From Candidatus Nitrosymbiomonas proteolyticus (GTDB lineage Bacteria; Armatimonadota; Fimbriimonadia; Fimbriimonadales; Fimbriimonadaceae): 64,000 nucleotides of DNA. Both the position numbers and the translations under genes were made by a program. Below are positions 47,664 through 54,525 of the stretch, piece after piece; positions within the stretch are counted from its first letter, which is position 1; the number at the start of each line of letters is the position of its first letter. The stretch is taken from positions 1,444,472-1,508,471 of the forward strand of contig AP021858.1 of assembly GCA_017347465.1 (NCBI GenBank). Reading direction: 5' to 3'. The notes below the pieces were generated by a model. It did not search any database. It saw only the letters and a program-made list of their open reading frames with translations, and was not told the DNA's origin.

Positions 47664-47724
47664 GTCTGACTCAGCGAGCGGACTGGGAATCAGGAGCTTG
47701 TTCGAATCCCCCTTTCGGGTCAGA
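47664..47724 (+). other. tRNA-like remnant or attachment-site scar
   Basis: The ends TCTGAC (47664-47669) and GTCAGA (47719-47724) are complementary, and between them GACTGGGAATCAGG resembles an anticodon arm and GTTCGAATCCCCC resembles the 3' half of a T arm. The T-stem does not pair and the D arm is missing, so it is not a working tRNA. tRNA 3' ends are common integration sites, so this may be a scar. Confidence 0.25.
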
Positions 47725-47763
47725 CCCGCGCGCCCGTTCTTACATCGAAGGACACTGGGCGCA

Positions 47764-47784
47764 ACCCCAAACTTGCTTTGGGGT
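47764..47784. repeat. Palindrome ACCCCAAA...TTTGGGGT, copy 1
   Basis: 8-bp perfect arms with a 5-nt loop. The same palindrome recurs at 47884-47904. Confidence 0.6.
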
Positions 47785-47882
47785 GTTGTTCAATACCTCC
47801 TTGCGTGGTCCGGCGGTCCAGGCGGCCCCTCGACCGGACACGGGTTCACGGCGAAGGACGACGGGCGCGGCTTCCGCCGGAG

Positions 47883-47905
47883 CACCCCAAAACGAGTTTG
47901 GGGTG
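47883..47905. repeat. Palindrome ACCCCAAA...TTTGGGGT, copy 2
   Basis: 9-bp arms (CACCCCAAA/TTTGGGGTG) with a 5-nt loop, same core as the element 100 bp upstream. Probably a short interspersed palindromic repeat, not a terminator, as no T-run follows. Confidence 0.6.
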
Positions 47906-47952
47906 GCACCCTTGTGAAGCGGACTTTGCCCATGGGATGGCCCCCCGCCGGA

Positions 47953-48180
47953 GATGATCGTGCAGAGCAGGGGTTTTCAGGTGAAAAGCGCGGGGATGAT
48001 CGTGAAGAGCGGGGGTCTTCAGCTGAAAAGCGCGGGGATGATTGTGAGGAGCGGGGGTTTTCAGGTGAAAATCGCAGAGATGATCGTGAAGAGCGCGGCG
48101 ATGATCGTGAAGAGCGGGGATTTACAGGTGAAAAAGCGCGGGGATGATCGTGAAGAGCGCAGAAACAATGGTGAAAAACG
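47953..48180. repeat. 42-bp tandem repeat array
   Basis: Unit begins GATGATCGTGAAGAGCGGGG and ends GTGAAAAGCGCGGG, 42 bp. Units start at 47953, 47995, 48037, then a half unit at 48079 (21 bp), a 43-bp unit at 48100, and a decayed partial unit at 48143. There are no unique spacers, so it is not CRISPR. The unit is 14 codons long and leaves two plus-strand frames open, but neither looks like a real protein. Confidence 0.85.
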
Positions 48181-48185
48181 CCGCT

Positions 48186-48332
48186 CTACACCTTCCCCCC
48201 GCCTATCGTCGTCAGATAGTCAGCCGGCTCGGGGAGTGCCATTGCTAATCGGGCTTCGAGGACACTCACGAGTTCCTTCGGGTTGTCGATCTTGTACGCG
48301 TAGCAGTTAAGGGTGGCGATGTCGAACGGCAT
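48186..48332 (-). CDS. Small ORF or frameshifted tail of the next gene
   Basis: Too short for routine detection: 48 residues from ATG 48332 (MPFDIATLNCYAYKIDNPKE, LVSVLEARLAMALPEPADYL, TTIGGGKV). The same frame also reads upstream as KADDAPEKVKR, continuous in character with the 48338-48829 protein in a different frame. So it is either a separate small protein with AGAAGGTG before its ATG, 5 nt after the previous stop, or the C-terminal end of that protein after a frameshift near 48360. The composition is protein-like. Confidence 0.5.
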   Translation of the reverse strand: MPFDIATLNCYAYKIDNPKELVSVLEARLAMALPEPADYLTTIGGGKV

Positions 48333-48337
48333 CCGCT

Positions 48338-48829
48338 TCACCTTCTCGGGCGCGTCGTCGGCTTTGGCTTCCCGTCGGCCTCCCCCGTCTCTTGACCGGA
48401 CACTCCCACGATTCGCGCATGAATGCCCTGCAGTTCGGGCATCACCGCTCGAAAGCCCTCAACTAAGTCAGAAATGCAGCGGACGGCGTGCGGGAACGCA
48501 ACACCGTACACGCCCCAACGATCCGATGTGGGCGCGCAGATTTCGCGGGTGGCGAATTCGCCAACTTCCCAAACGATCCCGGCTCTTGACCCGTCGGGCG
48601 CAATGACGAACCCGTCTCCGAAAGTGCGGCCCTCCGGATCGTCGTCGAATGCGGTGATCGCGCCGAAGAGCCATCCTTCGGTCAGAGTCTCCTCGATCAC
48701 TGGGAACCCGTAGTAGACTGGGGCGCCCTTCGGCTTGGCAAGGAAAGCCGGGATCACCGAGGCGGAAGATTCGGCCGAGGGGTCCGTCAGCATCCTCCTT
48801 CCCACGGGTCGCTCGCGCTTCTTCGCCAT
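48338..48829 (-). CDS. Conserved-looking protein of unknown function
   Basis: A 163-residue protein from ATG 48829. A basic start (AKKRERPVGRRML) is followed by a compact beta-rich body (PVYYGFPVIEETLTEGWLFG, then FGDGFVIAPDGSRAGIVWEVG, then WGVYGVAFPHAVRCISDLVEGF). The last 15 residues (DGKPKPTTRPRR) may be a frameshift artefact, see the entry at 48186. The FVIAPDGSRAGIVWEV pattern is reminiscent of immunity-protein-like or toxin-neutralising small proteins, but no family is claimed. It lies beside a tandem repeat and PIN-like gene. Confidence 0.6.
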   Translation of the reverse strand: MAKKRERPVGRRMLTDPSAESSASVIPAFLAKPKGAPVYYGFPVIEETLTEGWLFGAITAFDDDPEGRTFGDGFVIAPDGSRAGIVWEVGEFATREICAPTSDRWGVYGVAFPHAVRCISDLVEGFRAVMPELQGIHARIVGVSGQETGEADGKPKPTTRPRR

Positions 48830-49132
48830 TGGTCTTGTGTTCCCCTCCCGGCACATCTTACCGGCAGTTCGCCGCACCGTCCTCAGTATGCTGTTATTGG
48901 ACGGCCGGCGTAGAACTTTCCGCAGACGAAAAGAGGCGGACCGTTGGCCTGCCCTTCGGGCCAAAGGCGGGTACCCGGGCAGGCACCTGGACTCGGTGCC
49001 GACGGCGTTTCTGCATGAGAGAGCCTTGCGTTTCAGTAGACACAGTGCCATCATTGTGTTTCGAGCGGCGATCGGGTTCGCGGCCTCTGCCCTTCGCGCG
49101 GACGTCGTATACCCGACGGTTGAGTCTCGCGG
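48830..49132. other. Island sequence without a supported gene; compound hairpin
   Basis: No frame gives a recognisable protein. A compound palindrome at 48944-48984 combines TTGGCC/GGCCAA and GCCTGCCC/GGGCAGGC stems. No DUF433-type antitoxin gene, the usual partner of DUF5615, is found here. Confidence 0.4.
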
Positions 49133-49483
49133 GTGAGGCTCTTTGCCGATGAAGGCGTGGATGCTCTGATCGTCGAGCGGTTTCGCTCCGATGGGCATGA
49201 GGTGCTCTATGTCGCGGAGGTGGAGCCGGGAATCTCCGATGAGATCGTGCTGGAGGGGGCGATGCAAACCGGCTCGATCTTGGTGACGCAGGACAAGGAT
49301 TTCGGCGAGCTCGTCTTTCGGCAGGGTCTTGCTACGCACGGGGTCGTTTTGATCCGGCTCTCCGGCTTGGCCGCTGAGGAAAAAGCCAACATCGTTCAAG
49401 TTGTTCTGGCGACGCGCAGGGCTCAGATGGCAGGGGCGTTCACCGTTCTCTCGCCCGCAAGCGTCCGCATCCGCCGCCTCTGA
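49133..49483 (+). CDS. DUF5615 PIN-like putative toxin/nuclease
   Basis: A 116-residue PIN-like protein: MRLFADEGVD supplies the first acidic pair, ILVTQDKDFGELV the second (DxD), and GVVLIRLSG a core strand. DUF5615 proteins are usually encoded after a DUF433 antitoxin-like gene; none is seen, so this may be an orphan. The GTG start at 49133 is the first in frame before the conserved Arg-Leu-Phe-Ala-Asp-Glu. RNA cleavage is the expected but untested activity. Confidence 0.75.
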   Translation: MRLFADEGVDALIVERFRSDGHEVLYVAEVEPGISDEIVLEGAMQTGSILVTQDKDFGELVFRQGLATHGVVLIRLSGLAAEEKANIVQVVLATRRAQMAGAFTVLSPASVRIRRL

Positions 49484-49501
49484 GGCAGCATCGCGACGGA
49501 A

Positions 49502-50260
49502 TCACCTCGTCGCCAAGTACTGCTGAATCATCTTGATCGCGGCGAGGGCGAGCACGACGCCGAGCGCCCGACGGAGCAGGTGCCCAGGCGCCTTGATCGC
49601 CCCGAGGTAGGAGCCCAGGATCGCGCCGAGGAACCCGGCAGCGAGCAAAGGCAGAATGCCCGAAACCTCCAGCCGCCCATCCAAATACCGCCCCCCAAGG
49701 CCGACCGCGGAGTTGAGCAAGATGAACGCCGCCGAGACCGCAGCGGTCGTCTTGGGACCCGACCATCCGAAGAGCAAGAGCAGCGGCGAGAGGAAAATCC
49801 CGCCGCCGACCCCGACGATCCCTGAGAGAAGGCCGACAGCCGCGCCCCACGAGAGAGAGGTCCGGAGGGGAGGAAGGAGGACCGATTCGTCGTTCGGTTT
49901 CTCCTTTTGGCGCAAGAACATCCGTGCGGCGGCGAGTAGGAGCACCAGCGCAACGACAAGGAAGTAGGTCCGCTCGGCGAGTTGGATTTGCGAGCCGATG
50001 AAGGCGAACGGAACCGATGTCGCGGCGAAGGGCCAAAGGAGGCTGAAGTTGAAGTGCTTGGCATATCGATAGGCGAAGAACGAGACCCCCGCCACCAGCA
50101 GGTTCATCGTCAGCGCTGTCGAAGCCACGACGGCCGAGGAGTATCCGGCGATCGACAGCACCCCAATGTAGCCTGAGGCGCCGCCATGTCCCACCAGAGA
50201 GTACAGCGCTGCGACGATCAGCACGAGCAGCCACTGGACGACGGGATCGAGTTCAAGCAT
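49502..50260 (-). CDS. TauE/SafE-family sulfite exporter-like permease
   Basis: A 252-residue protein with two TauE repeats and about eight helices. The repeats start at VGHGGASGYIGVL (about 24) and GIVGVGGGIFLSPLLLL (about 147), the family's Gly-rich motif. Such proteins export sulfite, sulfonates or other anions. It lies 34 bp after the last Moco gene on the same strand, so it may be in that operon; a link to molybdoenzymes such as sulfite oxidase is inferred only. Confidence 0.88.
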   Translation of the reverse strand: MLELDPVVQWLLVLIVAALYSLVGHGGASGYIGVLSIAGYSSAVVASTALTMNLLVAGVSFFAYRYAKHFNFSLLWPFAATSVPFAFIGSQIQLAERTYFLVVALVLLLAAARMFLRQKEKPNDESVLLPPLRTSLSWGAAVGLLSGIVGVGGGIFLSPLLLLFGWSGPKTTAAVSAAFILLNSAVGLGGRYLDGRLEVSGILPLLAAGFLGAILGSYLGAIKAPGHLLRRALGVVLALAAIKMIQQYLATR

Positions 50261-50294
50261 GGGACCCGCTCGTCATTTTGGCTTGGGAGGAAGC

Positions 50295-51017
50295 TCAGAG
50301 GTCCCGGAATCCGACCGAAAGGGCAAAGACGTTGCCGAAACCCTTGGACTGAAGGTCGCGGGCCAGCACCTTCGCCCGCGTTCCGCTGTCGCAGACCAAC
50401 AAGTAGGGATCGCCCTGAGCAAACCGCGCCAGGTGCTGGTTGATTTCGCTATAGGGGATGTGCAAGGTTCGGTCGCCGGGGCTTTGGAGGACTTGAGGGC
50501 GCTCATAGGGCTCCCGCACGTCGACGATCCGGAAGGCTCTGAGGTCGTCGCTCTCCCAGCCGCTCCAATGCCTGAGAATCTCTGATAGCAGCACCGGTTT
50601 GGAGTCGCTGGGTTCGGATTCGCTGTTGACCCACTCTGCGTCGCCCTCGACGAAGTGCTCCTTCTTCCAGATGGGAACTCGCGCCTTGACCTCGTCGACG
50701 ATGTAGCGGCAAGCAGCGAACGCCTCGCCCCGATGGCCCGACGTCACCTCGACTACGATGCTGGCCTCGCCGATTTCGAGCCTGCCGAGCCGGTGGACGC
50801 ACCTGGTTTGGGTCAGAGGGAACACCTCTTCAGCCTCCCGGAGGATCGCCGCGCCTTCGGTAAGGGCAAGGTCTCCGTATGCTTCGTACTCGAGGAAGCT
50901 CACGGCTCGGCCCTGGTGGTTGTTGCGAACGACGCCCACGAAGACGGCGAGCGCTCCGTCGGCAGGGGTCGCGGTGAGTTCGGCGGCGATAGGTTCGTGG
51001 GTCAGTTGGAAGATCAC
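50295..51017 (-). CDS. moaE: MoaE-rhodanese fusion, molybdopterin synthase large subunit
   Basis: A 240-residue fusion. Residues 1-130 are MoaE: VFVGVVRNNHQG, LEYEAYGDLAL, RCVHRLGRLEIGE, VTSGHRGEAFAACRY, and the catalytic-lysine motif VPIWKKEHF (Lys118/119). Residues 145-240 are a rhodanese domain with RIVDVREPYE and active-site Cys209 in VCDSGTRA, the CxxGxR type. MoaE transfers sulfur from thiocarboxylated MoaD to precursor Z; the attached rhodanese could supply that sulfur. Start ATG 51017 lies just after moaD, with GGAGG in the moaD end. Confidence 0.93.
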   Translation of the reverse strand: MIFQLTHEPIAAELTATPADGALAVFVGVVRNNHQGRAVSFLEYEAYGDLALTEGAAILREAEEVFPLTQTRCVHRLGRLEIGEASIVVEVTSGHRGEAFAACRYIVDEVKARVPIWKKEHFVEGDAEWVNSESEPSDSKPVLLSEILRHWSGWESDDLRAFRIVDVREPYERPQVLQSPGDRTLHIPYSEINQHLARFAQGDPYLLVCDSGTRAKVLARDLQSKGFGNVFALSVGFRDL

Positions 51018-51020
51018 TTT

Positions 51021-51278
51021 CTAACCTCCTGCCACCGGGGGGATGAATGCGAGCTCGTCGCCCTCTTGGAGCGGCGTGTTCATCGGGGCGTAGGCTCCAT
51101 TGACCGCCGCCCGAACGACGCCCGCCGGCAGCTTCCAGCCGTAGCGCTTGCGAAGTTCTTCGTAGAGGTCCCTCGGGGTCAGGGAAGCCGTTCGGACCGT
51201 CTCCGACTCGGCGCCAGTGGATTCACGAAGCATCGCGAAGTAGACGACCCTTACTGCGATTTCGACGTTCGACTTCAT
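51021..51278 (-). CDS. moaD: Molybdopterin synthase sulfur-carrier subunit
   Basis: An 85-residue ubiquitin-like carrier. VVYFAMLRESTGAESETV, LYEELRKRYGW, VNGAYAPMNTPLQEGDELAFIPPVAGG end with the Gly-Gly that becomes a thiocarboxylate. The ATG 51278 overlaps the moeA stop by 4 bases. In the usual pathway MoeB adenylates it; no MoeB gene is in the operon. Confidence 0.95.
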   Translation of the reverse strand: MKSNVEIAVRVVYFAMLRESTGAESETVRTASLTPRDLYEELRKRYGWKLPAGVVRAAVNGAYAPMNTPLQEGDELAFIPPVAGG

Positions 51279-52471
51279 AGTGTTCCCCAATCGAGGGCGA
51301 TGACCTCGACTTCGTCCGGTTGCGAATTTGGATCGATTTTCGCGAGCCCCCCCGCTTGCGCCAAGCCCAAGAGCATGTGGGACCCCTGGCCCTTTAGCGG
51401 GACGGCCTGCCATCCGCTCTCCGTCTCTGTGCATTGAACCCGAACGAACTCGGTTCTGTCTGAGAGGCGAGTCGGTTCCCGCCACGATGCGCGGAAGGTG
51501 TTTCCCTCAATGGGCCGGTTCAAGAGGCGGCGCAAAATGGCCTTGCCGAAAAGCAGGAATCCCACGGCTGCGGAAACGGGATTGCCCGGAAGTCCCAGCG
51601 CGTACTTGGGGCCTTCGTCCGACTGCGATCTGCCGAAGTACACGGGTTTTCCGGGCTTGATGGCAACCCGCCAGAAGACCTCCTCGAAGCCCAGCGACGC
51701 AAACGCCGCCCTGACGACGTCGTGATCCCCGACCGAGACTCCCCCGGTCGAGAGCACGACGTCGGCGCTGACAAGAGCTTCGGCGAGGGCGCTGCGGGTC
51801 AGGTCGGGCTGGTCGATTACCGCACGCTGAAAGGTGACGGGGACGCCCAACAAGTGGAGCGCCGCCGCCAGCATCGCCGAGTTCGATTCGTAGATCTCTC
51901 CGGGCAGGAGAGTCTCACCCAGCGGGCGGACCTCATCGCCTGTCGTCACGATAGCGACTCTCGGCCAGGGGCAGACCGGAACGGACTCGAACCCGAGAGA
52001 GGCGAGGAGCCCGATGGTAGCGGGGGAGATGAGGGCGCCCGATTCGAGGAGAAGATCGCCTTGCCGGAACTCTTCGCTCGCTTTTCGGATGTTCGCGCCC
52101 ACGGCTGGGGCGTCGCCGACCTCGATTGAGTCGCCGGAACGGGCGACGTCCTCCTGCATCACCACGGCGTCTGCGCCCGGCGGGACTTCCGCGCCGGTGA
52201 AGATGCGGGAGGCTTCCCCAGGGCCGAGAGATCGGGCGGTGTTGGACGCTCCGGCTTTGGATTCCCAAACGACCCTCAGACTCCCAGGGCAATCACTCGC
52301 CCGAACCGCATAGCCGTCGACAGCGGAGTTGTCGAACCTTGGCCAACCAGTCGGGGCGTGGATGGGCTCGGCCAAAGGAAGCCGGAGGGCCTGGAGCGTC
52401 GGGACCCTTGTGGGCGGGAGGGGGGAGACGTGGGTTCGAATGAGTTCCAGAGCCTGTTCAAAGCTAACCAT
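51275..52471 (-). CDS. moeA: Molybdopterin molybdotransferase
   Basis: A 398-residue MoeA that inserts molybdate into adenylated molybdopterin. PTGWPRFDNSAVDGYAVR, the TGAEVPPGADAVVMQED motif, RKASEEFRQGDLLLESG, the STGGVSVGDHDVV helix and LPGNPVSAAV are all present. ATG 52471 is preferred over the frame limit at 52567. It overlaps the MoaC-MoaB gene by 8 bases and the moaD gene by 4, consistent with a single tightly coupled operon. Confidence 0.95.
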   Translation of the reverse strand: MVSFEQALELIRTHVSPLPPTRVPTLQALRLPLAEPIHAPTGWPRFDNSAVDGYAVRASDCPGSLRVVWESKAGASNTARSLGPGEASRIFTGAEVPPGADAVVMQEDVARSGDSIEVGDAPAVGANIRKASEEFRQGDLLLESGALISPATIGLLASLGFESVPVCPWPRVAIVTTGDEVRPLGETLLPGEIYESNSAMLAAALHLLGVPVTFQRAVIDQPDLTRSALAEALVSADVVLSTGGVSVGDHDVVRAAFASLGFEEVFWRVAIKPGKPVYFGRSQSDEGPKYALGLPGNPVSAAVGFLLFGKAILRRLLNRPIEGNTFRASWREPTRLSDRTEFVRVQCTETESGWQAVPLKGQGSHMLLGLAQAGGLAKIDPNSQPDEVEVIALDWGTL

Positions 52472-53396
52472 GAAGAGCGGACGCTCCTTCGGGGCTGGCT
52501 TCTTGGAGGAGGTCGAGAACGTGCAGCGCGGCGGGGAACACGGCAAGGAGGCTTTCCCGAACCGCATGGGGAGAGCCGGGCAGGCAAAGGATCAGCGATT
52601 TGCCTCGAATCCCCGAGAGGGACCGGCTGAGGATCGCGTAGGGGTTGCGCTCGGCGCCGTACGATCGGATAGCTTCGGCGATTCCGGGCAGTTCGACTTG
52701 CAGCAGCGGGGAGACCGCCTCGGGGGTGACGTCTCTGGGCGCGACGCCGGTCCCGCCTATGATAAGGATAATGTCAAGTTTCTCGGCATCAGACATACTC
52801 ACAACCGTTTGACGGATGGTCTCGACCTCATCTTGGACGACTGTATAAGATTGGGTTTTGATATTGAACTCCAGAAGTCGCTCCTCGGCAGTTGGTCCGG
52901 AGAGGTCTTCGTATTGCCCGGTAGCCGCACGATCCGAAGCGACGACGATGCCCGCTCGGTACGACTCCGTTTTCGGTCGCAAAAAGCTAGACTTCCCGCC
53001 TGTTTTCTCTATCAATTCGACGCTTTCGATGCGCAAGGCTTCGTCGATCGGCTTGAGCATGTCGTAGGCGTTGAGGGCGGCGACGGAGGCTGCCGTCAGC
53101 GCCTCCATTTCCACGCCGGTTTTGTATATTGACTTGACCTCGACGGTTACTCGAATCGAGTCCTCACCCAATTCGAAGTCCGCCCGAACGTGCTCGACCG
53201 GGATCGGGTGGCAATAGGGCAGCAAGCCGGACGTGTTTTTTGCAGCCCATATAGCAGCAACCTTAGACGATTCGAGAACGTCGCCTTTGTCGATTCGACC
53301 CTCGCGAATGAGCGGGATCGTCGACGGGCTTACGCGAAGCGTGGCTTGGGCGCGGGCAGTCCGGAGGGTGTGCTTCTTGGAACTAACATCCCTCAT
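52464..53396 (-). CDS. MoaC-MoaB/MogA fusion protein
   Basis: A 310-residue bifunctional protein. Residues 1-145 are MoaC (cyclic pyranopterin monophosphate synthase): KNTSGLLPYCHPIPVEHVRADFE, KTGVEMEALTAASVAALNAYDMLK. Residues 147-300 are MoaB/MogA (molybdopterin adenylyltransferase-like): GIVVASDRAATGQYEDLSGP, IIGGTGVAPRDVTPEAV and LPGSPHAVRE. Such fusions are known from other bacteria. It starts 3 bases after the moaA stop, so the enzyme that consumes the MoaA product is made next to it. Confidence 0.94.
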   Translation of the reverse strand: MRDVSSKKHTLRTARAQATLRVSPSTIPLIREGRIDKGDVLESSKVAAIWAAKNTSGLLPYCHPIPVEHVRADFELGEDSIRVTVEVKSIYKTGVEMEALTAASVAALNAYDMLKPIDEALRIESVELIEKTGGKSSFLRPKTESYRAGIVVASDRAATGQYEDLSGPTAEERLLEFNIKTQSYTVVQDEVETIRQTVVSMSDAEKLDIILIIGGTGVAPRDVTPEAVSPLLQVELPGIAEAIRSYGAERNPYAILSRSLSGIRGKSLILCLPGSPHAVRESLLAVFPAALHVLDLLQEASPEGASALHG

Positions 53397-53399
53397 TCG

Positions 53400-54443
53400 C
53401 TATCCCCCGATCTCGATCATGGTCCGATTGTCCATCTCCATAAGCTCCTCCATCGGCGGATGGCCCTTCGGCTTGAGCCAGAGCGCAGCCCGAATACGCG
53501 CCTCGACCTCTTCGTCGGTCAACCCCGCCCGCATCGGGTCCCGGAGGTTCAGCTCGGCCTGCGAGAACAGGCACGACTTGATGCTGCCGTCCGCTGTAAG
53601 CCGGATTCGGTTGCAGCCCGCGCAGAAGTCCTCGGTCATCGAGGTGATGAAGCTCACCGTGCCTTGGTGGCCTCGAATGCGGAAGTCCTTGGCGACCGCC
53701 GAAGGATGCGTTGCGATTGGATCGAGCGTGTATCGCTCCTCGACCGTGCCCCTCATGGCGGCGTACGGCACCAAGCCTGCCTGGCTCCATCCGTTGCCCT
53801 TGAACGGCATATACTCGATAAATCTCACGTTAAGGCGTCGATCCTTTACAAAGTCGACAAAGTCCAACACCTCGTCCTCGTTCACCGACGACATCAGGAC
53901 AACGTTGAGCTTGATCGGCTCGAAGCCGACTCGCTCGGCCTCGTCGATAGCGCGAAGGACGGACTCCAGATGGTCGCGCCTCGCGATGGCAGCGAACCTC
54001 TCCTTTTGGAGGGAGTCGATGCTGATCGTAACCGAGTCGAGCCCGGCATCTTCATACTCCTGGGCGCGGTCGGCCAACAGGACACCGTTGGTGGTCATGC
54101 ACAGGTGCTTGAGGCCGGGGATCGACCGGAGCTCCCGAATCAGAGAGGGCAAACCCTTACGGACCGTGGGCTCGCCTCCCGTCAGCCTGATCTTGTCGAT
54201 CCCGAGCTTGACGAAGAGCCGTGAGAGTCGGATGATCTCCTCAAAGGTGAGGATCTCGTCGCGTTCTCGCCAGGCTATCCCCTCCGGAGGCATACAATAA
54301 ACGCATCGAAAGTTGCATCGATCGGTGAGCGAGATTCGAAGATAGGAATGAACTCGCCTGAAACGGTCGACGAGCGGGCCGCCGGAATCCGGGCCACCTC
54401 GTCGTTCAAACCGGCCATCGAGGAGGTCTAGCGGTTGGATCAT
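53400..54443 (-). CDS. moaA: GTP 3',8-cyclase
   Basis: A 347-residue radical SAM enzyme, first step of Moco synthesis. The N-terminal 4Fe-4S site is Cys43-Cys47-Cys50 (DRCNFRCVYC); GEPTVRKG and TTNGVLLAD follow; the C-terminal cluster is in FCAGCNRIRLTADGSIKSCLF. ATG 54443 is preferred to the open frame up to 54662. It is the first gene of the Moco operon; TATTAT ends 12 nt before the ATG, with GAAGGTG between as ribosome site. No Moco riboswitch is visible. Confidence 0.96.
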   Translation of the reverse strand: MIQPLDLLDGRFERRGGPDSGGPLVDRFRRVHSYLRISLTDRCNFRCVYCMPPEGIAWRERDEILTFEEIIRLSRLFVKLGIDKIRLTGGEPTVRKGLPSLIRELRSIPGLKHLCMTTNGVLLADRAQEYEDAGLDSVTISIDSLQKERFAAIARRDHLESVLRAIDEAERVGFEPIKLNVVLMSSVNEDEVLDFVDFVKDRRLNVRFIEYMPFKGNGWSQAGLVPYAAMRGTVEERYTLDPIATHPSAVAKDFRIRGHQGTVSFITSMTEDFCAGCNRIRLTADGSIKSCLFSQAELNLRDPMRAGLTDEEVEARIRAALWLKPKGHPPMEELMEMDNRTMIEIGG

Positions 54444-54525
54444 CTGCACACCTTCATAATACGCGCTCGAGCCCCCGAGTTCGATATGATTTGGCGCAGA
54501 ACGGCTTGGCCGGGTCGGCGATGGG

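Noticed and set aside
47698-48147. 149-residue plus-strand ORF across the tandem repeats
   Set aside because: It exists only because the 42-bp unit is a multiple of three. Two different frames are open through the array, and the non-repeat part has no protein-like character or ribosome site.
47953-48180. Possible CRISPR array
   Set aside because: The units are contiguous without unique spacers, and no cas gene is in the window.
48735-49136. Possible DUF433-like antitoxin upstream of the DUF5615 gene
   Set aside because: The frame is open but its sequence does not match the HTH and tail of DUF433, so the PIN-like gene is left as an orphan.
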